Of a stretch of 64,000 bases of DNA, positions 37,338 to 47,870 are shown piece after piece. The position numbers and the translations under genes were made by a program. The stretch is from the NCBI GenBank assembly GCA_025769875.1, contig JAGFNK010000063.1, positions 97,513-161,512 of the forward strand, given 5' to 3'. Below the pieces are notes generated by a model. The model did no database searches and was not told where the DNA came from. It saw only the letters and a program-made list of their open reading frames with translations. How positions within the stretch are numbered: position 1 is the first letter of the stretch; each line of letters begins with the position of its first letter. Source of the stretch: Russula earlei (lineage: Eukaryota > Basidiomycota > Agaricomycetes > Russulales > Russulaceae).

Positions 37338-38166
37338 TGTTACGAACCAAGGCCAGGTCCTGGCCATAGATTATCCTATTTCACTCAAGAGAGACCTCTC
37401 TCACTTTGCATTGCCAACTCCCTTCCATTTTCTGGGCTATCCCTCCTGCGGTACAAGATATCGCTATTGAAAAGGCACTATAACATGACCAGGCACCCAT
37501 TTCCTAATCGGGTAATCATCGCGTGGCAGCCACATGGTCACCCAGCCACCAGGAACCCGAAACAGCAGCACAAACTCTTAGAAACTGTTGCATAACTCAT
37601 CTGACAGTCATCAAGGCTCCAATGACATTATGGCTGACTGAGCGACTCCACAGTGACCTCATAGGCTCACTAAGCGCTCCACAGTGACATCATAATGATG
37701 TCATTGCTCCACAATGATCAGTAATGTGCTCAGTAAGCCTGAAACTTGACACAAGCAAGTTTATGCCTCTGTAGTCCTATTGGATGGTACCAAAGAGTCT
37801 AGAATAGTCCCAGTTCTTTGTAATCGACCCTGTACACTGTATATAAGCCCCAATGAAGCATGGCAGTCATCAGACTGTCCATTTGTGATACTCTCATCTT
37901 CCTGGGTACTCCCCTGCAACCGCTCAGTCTAAAGTCCTCCCTCATCTTCAAGGTACTCTTCAACGACCACCTTGTTTAAAGCCCCTCACTGCACTGGCCT
38001 CTACTCTTCGCCTCTGCCTTCTGCAACACATACCAGTCCCCATCTGGTATCTCCTAGTCATTTGGTTCGTCCTCTTGTTCAACACCATTTATGCCGTGTA
38101 CCATCTGTTCCAACCCTTGCCCACCTGCTCCTGAGTCCTTAGTGATCAGCAGTATGTGTCTTGACA
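37338..38166 (+). mobile_element. Solo LTR, family A (829 bp), AATCC target duplication
   Basis: It starts TGTTACGAACCAAGG and ends GTATGTGTCTTGACA. AATCC flanks it at 37333-37337 and 38167-38171. The length equals that of the inverted copy at 33767-34595. The promoter-like actgtatataagcccc is at about 37835. Alignment with the other copy shows several CpG to TpG/CpA differences. Confidence 0.93.
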
Positions 38167-38498
38167 AATCCCAAACAGTTGACTCCTACCCCATCTGCAG
38201 AGCCCCTCTCATCTTGTTGCCATACTCCAGAAGGATCTAACACTCCTTCCCCTCCACAAGTATTGCTTGCTTGACTCAAGCATATCTGCATTGGTAGGAC
38301 GCGTTTATAGATGCGACCATTGATCTTATTTAAGGCACTTTGGAGCCTTAACACAGAACTTGTAGGCTTGCAAGCAATCAAGCAATGGTCTTGAAAACCC
38401 TCTCAATCCTCTAAGTCTTCAAACACAAAGACTTATTGTTTGTCTTTCCTTTCAGTGGTACACAATTGCCTTGGCATTGTTGTCACTGGAATCCCTGA

Positions 38499-39295
38499 TG
38501 TCATGAACCATTTCCTGGAGAGGGCCCTTGAAGGACCCTTCCTTATTAAAGGAAACTCAGCCTCTATGATGCCACCCTGTTCACATGGACAAAAGGGGTG
38601 AGTAGAGGTGTCCACAATATCATATGTACATTGTTGTGCGATTGATTCTAGGCACAATCAACATACAGCAAGCCCTACTAAGGACCTTAATAGGAGTATT
38701 AGGGTCAACTCTAAGGACCCTAATAGAACTATACTAGGGGCCTTATGAACAACTCTATTCCTGGAACCAAACTACAAGTCCTCAGATGACCGGCCCTAAA
38801 CTAATTAACAGTAAATGAATCAGGTGCTTTGCATGTGTACTAAGCAGTGAACATGTGGACACTAAAGGGCTCTTACTCATCAATAGGAGCCTTCTTACTC
38901 AGCAGCTTACTGAGCATGACTGAGCATGCTCATAAAGCATATTCCAACTTCTTACTCATCCGTCAATTGTGCTTGATAACAACCTTATGACTTGTTCCCT
39001 ATTTAGCAGTCCTCTTGTAGTATATAAGCGCTCAATAAAGTAGTGGACAGTCTTCAGACTGTCCATTTGTTTACAGCACTCTCTATTCCTGGGATACTCC
39101 TTCAGGACTGTCCCCTTGTATGACCCTGGCCTCTTCCCTATGTAACTTCTCAACACTGCCAGTGACCATACCTCTCTGGTACTTGGCACTGCTCTGGACC
39201 CTCCTCCTAGCTCATGCCATCCTTGACATCTATTGACTTGTCTTTGGACTTCTCCCTTGCTCTTGAACTGGATAGTTCAACAGTGAGTCTTGACA
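38499..39295 (+). mobile_element. Solo LTR, family B (797 bp), CCTGA target duplication
   Basis: It starts TGTCATGAACCATTTCC and ends AGTGAGTCTTGACA. CCTGA flanks it at 38494-38498 and 39296-39300. The promoter-like gtagtatataagcgctc lies near 39017. It is the inverted relative of 34696-35624. Confidence 0.92.
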
Positions 39296-39392
39296 CCTGA
39301 ACCTTGTGAGAACTCCTTGTTCTCACTCAACTCAGTGCACACATCTTGTGTGTGAACTGATTTGTCAGCAACACCACCCCCAGTCAGTGACA

Positions 39393-39515
39393 CAAGGACA
39401 CTGCCCAGCAATCAAGGTCCTGCAGTCAGACTGCAGAGCCAAGTATCTCAGCAGCAAGTTTGACCACCATCTCACAGCAGCTGGTACTGCACGGTGCCTT
39501 GCCACCCATGACACA
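39393..39515 (+). pseudogene. copia integrase fragment
   Basis: The plus strand encodes AIKVLQSDCRAKYLSSKFDH followed by HLTAAGTARCLATHDTP. This corresponds to the copia integrase core block usually written LRSD.GGEY...F..HL...GT...HDTP. The central aspartate is present. It is cut off at 39520 by the start of an LTR-like repeat (TGTCATGG). Confidence 0.8.
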
Positions 39516-39794
39516 CCCCATGTCATGGTAACTAGCTGTGTCAGTTCTCAAGCCTGAAGACAAGTTTGATAATAGAGAGGTGTTTGAAAGATGGGCTGGT
39601 TCCCGTTGTAAAGAGTAAGGATCCCTGCGGCGGTCAAAGTGTTTTATGCTAAACAGGTTATGGCCAATAGACCCTTCCTAGTATGACTCAGTCCATTGAG
39701 AAGCTAGGGTAAGTTTGTAATGGGATAGACTAGGGCTGGTTCCACTAGCTATATGCATTCAAGTCTGTTGTAGACCTTGAACATGCAGAGATGA

Positions 39795-40710
39795 TGTTAG
39801 GATTCTTGTGTTCTGCGCTCTTGTCTATGCTTTGGTGACTCATCTGGGTTTACTCATATGCGCTTATTCATCTGGCTTAGTGATTGCTTACTGATCCACT
39901 TACTCATTTGATCAGTAATGGCTTACTCACTACTTACTGGTTGATGACAGATACTAGGAAGAAATGACTCACATGTGAGTCATTTCTGACATGCTAAAAT
40001 TGAGCTTTACGTACTTGGATACTACTGGTTCTCAGCTATGTGCACCCCAAGTTTTGTATGAATCGGATCAGTAGTTCTTGAGATATTGTATAAATAGTCT
40101 GTGGTACTAAGAAGTTGAGCCTTACACTCAACTTACTCTTTTAACAAGAAACAATCATCTTGTCAACAATCTAAACAAAATTATAGTGACAACTCTAAGT
40201 GAAAGAGGCCCTTCTCTTCTCTTGTTGCGCAGCATAGAGTGCAGCTAACAGGCCAAGCAACCCACCTTAGAGGTTGTGCTAATGCTCAAGTGATATTGGG
40301 GTGTATATTCGTCTACATGTATGGTATTTATACCTCTATGATCCAGGGCTGTTCCTAAGTCCAAAAGAGGTGACTACAGGTGTCCACTATATCGCGCATT
40401 CAGTGACGCGTGATGTGGAAACATTCTAGATGCAGCATAAGGCTGCATCTTGTGATAGATAGCATAGTATGCGTAACCCTATTGCCATAAGCACATATAC
40501 TAAAGTTCTGCCTAACACGTAACATCTATGAGCGGATCTTGAACCTTGTATGAAGGTCTTCGCCTTCTTTGATCCGTTCTGGTTCTGGTTCAACATCTCT
40601 TACATCTATTCTTCCTGAGATAATATCAAAGGATTCAAAGTCTAGTGCTTGAACTAAATCAAGCAACTCTTTCACTAAGAGTTGGTAACAAGATCAATCA
40701 GATCTTAACA
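39795..40710 (+). mobile_element. Solo LTR, family D (916 bp), GATGA target duplication
   Basis: It starts TGTTAGGATTCTTG and ends AGATCTTAACA, with the inverted termini TGTTA/TAACA. GATGA flanks it at 39790-39794 and 40711-40715. The second copy of the surrounding unit (from 41143) lacks the insert, which confirms the boundaries. A TATA-like ttgtataaatagtc lies at about 40088. Confidence 0.92.
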
Positions 40711-41824
40711 GATGAGAGGAAGGTAGGTCTTAAAGGAGGAAAGCTCTTCTCAGTAGAGTGAAGAGAGGCTCTTAGGGAAGGAAGGGATAGGTAGAGTAGA
40801 TGGTGGATGGTGTGTGTGTGTTGTGTGTGAAGAGTTGATGAAATGGAGAGGTGGATGTTGTTTGAGGATTAGGAGTGAAGTGGGTTGCAGGCAAATATGT
40901 TGGACAAGAGTAGGTTGGATTCTACAAGAGACCAAGCTTAGGGCTTTGGTCTCAAAGCACTGAGCTTATATATACAGGAGAAGTGCAGCAATAGCTGCAC
41001 TTTGACTGTGCTACTAGTATAGTAGGAGTCATAGTAAGTAGGAGTCATAAGAGTGAGGCCACAAATGAGTCAGAACCAAGTAACTGTGCTGCACAGTAAA
41101 TGCGCAGCATTGCACAGTCAAAACTAAGAAGTGAATATATGTCATGGTAACTAGCCGTGTCAGTTCACAAGCAGAAAGCAAGTCGATGATAGAGAGGTGT
41201 TCAAGAAACAGGCTGGTTCCTGTGTATAATGAGTAAGGATCCCTGCAGCGGTCGAAGTGTTTTATGCTAAACAGGTTATGGCCAATAGACCCTTCCTAGT
41301 ACGACTCGGTCCGTTGAGAAGCTAGGGTAAGTTTGTAATGGAATAGACTAGGGCTGGTTCCACTAGCTATATGCGTTCAAGTCCGTCGGGGACCTTGAAC
41401 AACGCAGAGAGAGTAGAGGAAGGTAGGTCTTAAAGGAGGAGAGCTCTTCTCAGGAAAGTGAAGAGAGACTCTTAGGGAAGGAAGGGAAAGGCGAAGAGTA
41501 GATGGTGGATGGTGTGTTGAGAGTTGATGAAATGGAGAGGTAGTTGTGGGTTAAGTTTGTGAGAGTGAAGTGGGTTGCAGGCGAATATGTTTGGACAAGA
41601 GTAGGTTGGATTCTACAAGAGACCAAGCTTAGGGCTTTGGTCACAAAGTACTGAGCTTATATATACAGGAGAAGCACAGCAATAGCTGCGCTTTGACTGT
41701 GCTACTAGTATAGTAGGAGTCATAATAAGTAGGAGTCATAGGAATGAGGCCACGAATGAGTCAGAACCAAATAACTGTGCTGCACAGTAGGTGCGCAGCA
41801 TTGCACAGTTGAAACTAAGAAGTG

Positions 41825-42223
41825 AATATAAATGGAAAGAGAACCAAACAAAGGGAAAGTAACAGCAATCCAGTGTTACCTGGACGTGTGTGGAGTGGAT
41901 CACATGATAGCACAGAAGGGATCACAAGACATAAGAGATCACGAGACCAGTAAGTAAAGGGACGTATGAAAGCAAGCAGTCCATAGCGAAAGGTAAGAAG
42001 TAAACGTAAAAGGAAAATGGTGTAACAATATAAATGGAAAGGGAACCAAACAAAGGGAAAGTAACAGCAATCCAGTGTTACCTGGATGTGTATGGATCAC
42101 ATGATAACATAGAAGGGATCACAAGATGTAAGAGATCATGAGACCAGTAAGTAAAGGCATGTACGAGAGCAAGCAGTCCATAGCGAAGAGTAAGAAGTAA
42201 ACATAAAGGGAAAATGTTGTAAC
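41825..42223. repeat. Two tandem 200-bp repeats
   Basis: Copies begin aatataaatggaaag at 41825 and 42027 and end tgtaac. The period is 202 bp for the first and 197 bp for the second. A third, truncated copy (gagagcaagcagtccatag... to gtaaca) lies at about 43930-43995 on the other side of the gypsy relic. Confidence 0.85.
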
Positions 42224-42224
42224 A

Positions 42225-43922
42225 GAGGCTGAAACACATCTCAAAATTATTGAACAAGTATGATCCAAGGCACAGGAACAACTTCTGAAATGCATCAAAC
42301 CATCAGAAGAACCAAGAAAGCTCAAAGAAGGACAACTCATGTGGCTGGATGGATGTAATCTGGTGGTCAAAACCCCATCAAAGAAGCTCACCCCCCAGTG
42401 TTATGGACCATTTGAGGTGATACAACAAATCACACCAGTGGTGTATCGCACTAAACTGCCCCCATCAATAAAAATCCACAATGTGTTTCATGTGGATCTT
42501 CTCATGCCATTCACTGAAACAGGGGCATATGGCAAAGCTTTTACCTGACCACCACCTGACATTGTACAAGGAGAAGAAGAATATGAAATTGCTGCCATCA
42601 TTGGAGACAGAAAATAGGTAGAACACAATATCTGGTTCACTGGGAAGGATACCTGGTTTCAGAGCACTCATGGGTCAATTCTGCTGACCTCCATGCTCTG
42701 GCCTTACTCAAAGAATACTTGAACTCTAAGACAATTTCCCCTGCAGGTGGATGAGCTCATGTATAAACACCCTCCTCCAGAACTCAAAGCTGCAGAAGCT
42801 CTTCTACAGCTCACCTCCCATTTCATCCACTCTACCTATCAGACTCCTTCTCCACCTCCATCACCTTTAAACTCTACCTTGTCTCATTACTGCCAATGTC
42901 TCAATCCCCAATTTATATTCTATCCTCACCCATCCCAACCTGCTCATCCCCTGCCTACTGCCCCTCATCCCCGGTCCCAACTTGTGCCTCTCCAGTTCTC
43001 ACCTACCATTCCCCAACACTTTCCTATGCCAATGTCGACACCATTGCCTCCCCCACTCCCCAATTGGCAAGAAGGTCCTTACCCTTCAACCACCATCCTG
43101 CCTACAAGTGCAATGAGGACAACACCACCACTTGAGTCTGTCTCTCCCCTCTTTCACCATCCATCTCTCTCTCCTCCACCCTTCTTGGATCAGAGTGCAA
43201 TGCTCTGGGACTTGACTTTTTCCCAGCATGCACTCCATCCCCATTCTCCCTTGCCAAGCAGTTTGAGGCTGCCAAATTCTTTGACACACCTCACCTCCCA
43301 CAACCCAACCCTGACTGGATCCCCTCCTCTGACCACCCCCTTATTGACTTTGCAGTCCCCAAATACCCTGGAGGGGTCATGTACAGGGCCAACTGGTTTC
43401 TTATCAAGCTGGATGCTTGACCAGAACCCCTCATCCATGCAACCCTTGGCAAGGGAGCCCCCATTTTCTCCTGACATTCACACCAATCCCTGCTGCCTGG
43501 CCCATCTCAGTCCACAATGAGGAGCAGTGGGACATGCTCCTCACTGACCAACCTTACTCAAACTTCATCAGCAAGGCTGTCAAGGACAACAATGACCCCT
43601 CCCTTACAGCAGGAGTCAAGTCCTTCAGGTACAGGACAATGGAGATCCTCGTAAGGAGGCAAACCATATGCCTCCTCTTCACCCAAATACTCAAACACCA
43701 AGGCCACCTCAAGGAGGTCAAACAAACCCTTGCTGCCACCAATTCTCTCAATAGGATTACCCTCAACCTCTGATGGCAAGACAGGGATGACAAAGAAGAC
43801 AGTAGTCACCTACAGGAACTTATGTGACTCAATTTGTCTTCCTCTGCTGACTCCTTCCAAGGCACTGGCTCATCCTTCACATCTAACACACCCAGACTCC
43901 CACCAATCTCCTCCCATCACGA
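42225..43922 (+). pseudogene. Ty3/gypsy Pol C-terminus (integrase tail and chromodomain) and 3' region
   Basis: The integrase C-terminus reads QLMWLDGCNLVVKTPSKKLT, then YGPFEVIQQITPVVYRTKLP and IHNVFHVDLLMPF (about 42336-42515). A chromodomain follows after a frame change: EEEYEIAAIIGDRK, then TQYLVHWEGYLVSEHSWVNS (about 42573-42680). Downstream is a Pro/Ser-rich frame (42747-43520) and another, EEQWDMLLTDQPYSNFISKA, to about 43773. These have no known domain and may be the element's 3' ORF or leader. The catalytic Pol domains are missing. Confidence 0.8.
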
Positions 43923-44049
43923 AAATGACATATGAGAGCAAGCAGTCCATAGTGAAAGGTAAGAAGTAAACATAAAAGGAAAATGGTGTAACACTTTGTG
44001 TACTTGAGCTTGATGGATGGTTCAAGAGCTGGAGGGAATTGACATGATG

Positions 44050-44510
44050 AATAGTCTGTTGAGGCAAAGGAATAGGCAACATGCCAAGATAAAGATAAAC
44101 AAAGAATATGTCCATTTGATTGATGGCCATACTATATTTTTGTAATTTCACTAAACCTTTTACAATACTGTGCCAGACTGGAGCAAATCTTGGAGTCATT
44201 TCCAGGATCTCCCAGTTCTTAATTAGACATTTGAGGGTAGGTATGGTGTGCCACACAGTTGAAACCATCTCTGAGGAAAATGTAGACTGAGCATTGTGTG
44301 TCTCCTAACTCTTCATGTCACAGTGAACAGTGTAGAAATTTGAATAACTTACTCACAAAACATCATGTACCAACTCAAGTAACTCCCACTCTGCTGGGGC
44401 AATAGAGAAATCACTGTATTTCTTCTTTTTGAGGTTGGGCACCTTCATACTCACATCAGCCAGCATACAGAACTTGTTATTGTTGTTTTCATGTGACCTT
44501 GCACTTGCCA
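44050..44510 (-). pseudogene. Second hAT transposase fragment, opposite strand
   Basis: The minus strand encodes MLADVSMKVPNLKKKKYSDF and IAPAEWELLELVHDV, then TIPTLKCLIKNWEILEM and VKGLVKLQKYS. This corresponds to the region before hATC in hAT transposases and resembles EQGLVKLRKYSIP in the plus-strand hAT relic at 31170-31205. It is only about 150 residues long and frame-interrupted. Confidence 0.65.
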
Positions 44511-44511
44511 T

Positions 44512-45130
44512 TTTTGGATGTCATTTCGAGTGCGAAATTAAAATTGCTATATCTCAACAGTTTCTCAACAGATTGCCTTGAGACTTTGACAGTAGAACCT
44601 TATATACTGTATCTATGTGCAGCTAAAATATGGGAGCCTAATATCTAGTTCTTGAAATGTTGATTTTCGGGTGCTGACATGAGTGCAAAACTTTGAACTG
44701 CCATATCTCAACTGTTTCTGAATCGATTGACTTGGAACTTCGACAGTGGGATCTCATGTACTGTATCTAGGTGCAGCCCAAGAGTTGGGGTCTAATTCTC
44801 TGTTCTTGAAGTTTCGATTTTTGGGTGCAATCTGAGTGTGAAATTTTGAACTGCCATATCTCAACCATTTCTCAATGGATTGCCTTGAAACTTGGACAGT
44901 GGGATCTCATGTAATGTGTCTAGGTGCAGCCAAAGAGTTGGTGTCTAATTATCAGTTCTTGAAGTTTCGATTTTTGGGTGCCCATCTGCATGCGATTTTT
45001 CGAACTGTCATATCTCAACCATTTCTCGATGGATTGCCTTGAAACTTGGACAGTAGAACCTCATGTACTGTATCCAGAGGCAGCCAAATAATTGATTTCA
45101 CTCGTTGAATTTTCACATTTTGGGGTGCTG
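44512..45130. repeat. 154-bp tandem repeat, four diverged copies
   Basis: The marker catatctcaac recurs at 44549, 44703, 44856 and 45010 (positions of atatctcaac), giving spacings of 154, 153 and 154. Each copy also holds cttgaaacttggacagt and catgtactgtatctaggtgc with substitutions. The array interrupts sequence next to a hAT fragment and is not part of any ORF. Confidence 0.9.
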
Positions 45131-46038
45131 ATCCCAAGCATGATAAAATTACATTATCCCTACAGCTGAGCACATGATATGATACTGTACAACTATTTAT
45201 GAAGTAGCGTGCGAGAAGGGCATGTTCATGGGACCAGACAAGGACTGATGGAAGAGCGATAAGACAAAATTGAAACAATGATGCGAGGCATGTGTTGAGG
45301 CAGCGATTGTGATCATGCGTGAATGGGTGAGGCGAGGCGATGGTGGGCTGCGAGCCCTTGAGTACGGCGGTGGTGAATGATGACGAATGGTGGGGGGGTG
45401 GCTCGGTAGGTCAGAGCAACACGGTGAGTGACAGTGTGCTGCTGTCAGGCACCTTTCGGCATTTCTCATGCATGACACGGCATTCGCGCACTACGATTGT
45501 TGCATTTCACACCGCTTACCCCTCTCACACTTCAAAAAATGCAGCTTTTTATTATGCGAGCCATCAGGAAATGTCTTCCATATGTGGTGCATCATACTTA
45601 CCTGAAACCGGGAAATTGCTGTTGACCCTTGGACATGAAAGCTTGCTCCATTCACCTGGCTCATCCACAACATAACCCTCAAAATAGAGCTGAAGGTTCC
45701 CTTCACTGACCATGGGAAGCTTTCCCTGGTCCTGTCCAACAACGGAAGAGGCGAACGCGAGCGGCGGCGTTCAAGTTTCAAACTGTCGGTGGCCGGCAGT
45801 GTGTGAGCCAGCAGAGCAGTGACTGGAGGAAGGATAAGTTTTGTACATATGGCAGGGAGAAATAACATTGCATACCTTCGTCGTTTTGTCAACTTTTCAT
45901 TTTGCTCTCCCACACAGTGTACCACAGTATCGTATGTGTGTGGTCTCAAGCGAGACCTGGAACTTGCATGTCACGGGTTCCCTCCTCTGCAGTGAGTTCA
46001 GACACGTGCCAACAGGCATGTGCAAGCAGGCATCTCAC
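45131..46038. other. No firmly recognisable gene
   Basis: Short open frames on both strands have no known domain. The minus strand around 45590-45760 has a fairly long frame containing GKLPMVSEGNLQLYFEGYVV, but I do not recognise it. It may be part of a captured gene or an accessory transposon ORF. Confidence 0.35.
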
Positions 46039-46355
46039 ATAAAGGATAAAGAGTGGATCTTCCACTGACAAGATATCTGGCATGCAGAAATTGAGGACCT
46101 GCGTTGTCTCCTCGTGCCACCACTTGTCACGGCCCTGCTTTTTGTTCCCCGTGGGCCTAAGAACGAGGACGTGCTCAACATGCGGGCAGACCTTGAGTGC
46201 CGAATCGACTATTGCTTTGGTTGCAATAGTCTTCCCACTGCGACGCCCTTCGTCGGCAATAAGGATGACGCGGCTCTGGCAGTCATTGATACGGTCACGA
46301 TGCACCTCTGCAGAGAAGCCAGTGAACACAACAGAGTGGACGGCACCGATGAGCA
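46039..46355 (-). pseudogene. Isolated acetyl-CoA synthetase exon
   Basis: Acetyl-CoA synthetase activates acetate with ATP and CoA. The minus strand encodes [59 protein letters not shown] and VEDPLFILY, which match the family without gaps over about 105 residues. The exon is open. It stops exactly at a GTGAGA donor (46038 leftward), just before the position of the TSGSTGKPKG P-loop in intact enzymes, and begins after a TAG acceptor-like triplet at 46356-46358. No other exon of the enzyme is in the window, so this is a lone genomic fragment, perhaps captured by a transposon. Confidence 0.8.
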
Positions 46356-46358
46356 CTA

Positions 46359-47870
46359 CATGCGAGGAGGGCAGCAACCGCTTGCCATGCTATAGGAAGG
46401 TAGATAGAGACGGCATTGCCTTAATTGATGCCGAGAGATTTTCAGTACATTGGCAACAGTAGAAGTTTTGTGTGGCAGTTCAGCATAGGGATCTGTTGGG
46501 CTCATCAGCTTTGTAAATGATAGTGGTCTGGGAGAGATGAGCGATCAGACACAGAGATACCCGGAAATGGCTCTTGATCAACGATAATCTATGATGGTAC
46601 GGACCTTGTTGGGATGTTTGAATGTCTAATGTTCTACACTGTTGTACAACACATTCAGACCTACAGGGATGAGGCGACATGAGGGGTGGCATGGGGTGTA
46701 TTACTTATGTCAGCAGCGTCTCTGGCACTGGCGGTGTGGAGGCTGTTTCTGCTCCTCCTGAGGTGGCGAGTGACTAAGCTCAGGTCTGGGGCCTTCTTGG
46801 ACAATGTGTGTTGCATGAGACTAAAACGATGGTTGGGGTTGAGACCAAGATGGTGGCATGGACAAGCTCAGGCGACAACTGCGAGCGAGACTGAAGCGGT
46901 GGAAGAAGCCAGACGAAGCTGACATTGTAGGGGCTGGCTGGACCAAAGTAACGGCGGCTAGAGGGGACGACAAGGAGGCTGAGACTTCGGCGACTGGGAC
47001 TGAGACAGCAAGGCCACACGTGTGGCCAACAGAATGGCCAACAGAACTGAAACAACTAGATGGCGGATGAAGCAGGTGCGGATGGATGAGAGGCGGCAGT
47101 GGGCAGGACAGAGGCCATGATGGCAATGACTTGGCAAGGCTAAGAATGGAGCAGCTGATGAAGCTATGATGGGGGTTGATGGTGGATGAGGGCAGAGGGT
47201 ACAAGTGATGATGAGACCGACGACGATTCAAACCATTCAAATCGAGACTCATGCTTTAAGACCCTCCGGCATCTTGATATGGGTTTTCTGAATCCTGCCA
47301 TGGCCGACATATGGGCAGCGGTGGAATCATATCCATTGTCTCTCTGCCCCTCACATGGAAGGTCTTTCAAACGCATTGCGAAGGCCAAAAGTGTCAGCAA
47401 GCGTGCGCCGCTGCCAGGTCTTCCATTGAACTTTTACAACCCATAGTGGTTGCCGAAAAGTCCTCCCCACTTTCAGAAGCTTGTAAAGGCAGAGTTCCCT
47501 CTTCCCATCCTGGTGAGTTATCATTTCATTTATTATCAGAAGCTTCACATCTGTACTTAGGCCCCCTATGAAAGCAACTACATGGGGCAGATATAGGACG
47601 AAATTTCTGGTCCAAGCATGGTTAGATTGCGATTTTCCCTCTTGTGTCTTCCATTACTTACTGTACCTTACAGGTTCTATGTGATGCGGGCAATGTATGT
47701 GTGGCATAGATATGGGTGATGAAGGATTTGCATCATATCATCGTTGTTGGGTGACTTGATATGAAATGATATACTACATCCGAGTTACATCCGAGTGTCA
47801 AGAACTAGAGGGATCTGCAGCGCTTGTCTCAATGGCGCTGAGGCCCGTCAAAAGTCCTAAAAACTAATGG
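46359..47870. other. No recognisable gene; 3' flank of the tnp2 transposase
   Basis: Only short frames without domain features are present. A small direct repeat, ggccaacagaa, occurs twice at about 47022-47044. This may be the subterminal part of the CACTA element, but I could not locate a convincing CACTA...TAGTG pair. Confidence 0.35.

Larger units (their letters stand above)
36639..39392 (+). mobile_element. LTR insertion E in copia integrase (CAAGG duplication) with two nested solo LTRs
   Basis: The insert starts TGTCACAAGAACTGG and ends CAGTCAGTGACA. CAAGG flanks it at 36634-36638 and 39393-39397. It is 2754 bp. Removing the nested LTRs A and B with one duplication each leaves 1118 bp, consistent with one solo LTR carrying TATA boxes at about 36832 (gtatataaac) and 37279 (ctatataaag). 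No protein-coding sequence is seen inside it. Confidence 0.85.
32348..39515 (+). mobile_element. Ty1/copia retrotransposon remnant split by nested insertions
   Basis: Plus-strand copia pieces occur in the correct order: gag with zinc knuckle (32348-33266), protease to integrase (35634-36638) and more integrase (39393-39515). The gaps between them are filled by nested insertions flanked by 5-bp duplications. Removing 33267-35633 rejoins gag to protease in frame through TTGGAG-ATG. Removing 36639-39392 (plus one CAAGG copy) joins FEAWAISQG to HCPAIKVLQSD. The element ends at 39520, where LTR-like repeats begin. Reverse transcriptase and RNase H were not found. Confidence 0.8.
39521..42224 (-). 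repeat. Tandemly duplicated LTR-like unit (family C) with internal 200-bp repeats
   Basis: The unit beginning TGTCATGGTAACTAGC starts at 39521 and again at 41143. Each copy contains the homologous block ggaaggtaggtcttaaagga...gaagtgaatata (about 40716-41142 and 41415-41831). Copy 1 is split by solo LTR D. The second copy runs on into two tandem repeats of about 200 bp (41825-42026 and 42027-42223) ending gtaaca. The outer ends form a TG...CA pair. The TATA-like tgtatatataagctc reads on the minus strand. No matching target duplication was found, so a deletion at one side is likely. Confidence 0.7.

Noticed and set aside
33767..39295. One large palindrome formed by the inverted A and B LTR copies
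   Set aside because: The order is A'-B' then A-B rather than B-A, and each LTR has its own target duplication, so they are four independent insertions.
42747..43520. 257-codon Pro/Ser-rich frame as an independent gene
   Set aside because: It directly follows the gypsy chromodomain, is low in complexity and has no start context or homologous motif; treated as part of the gypsy relic.
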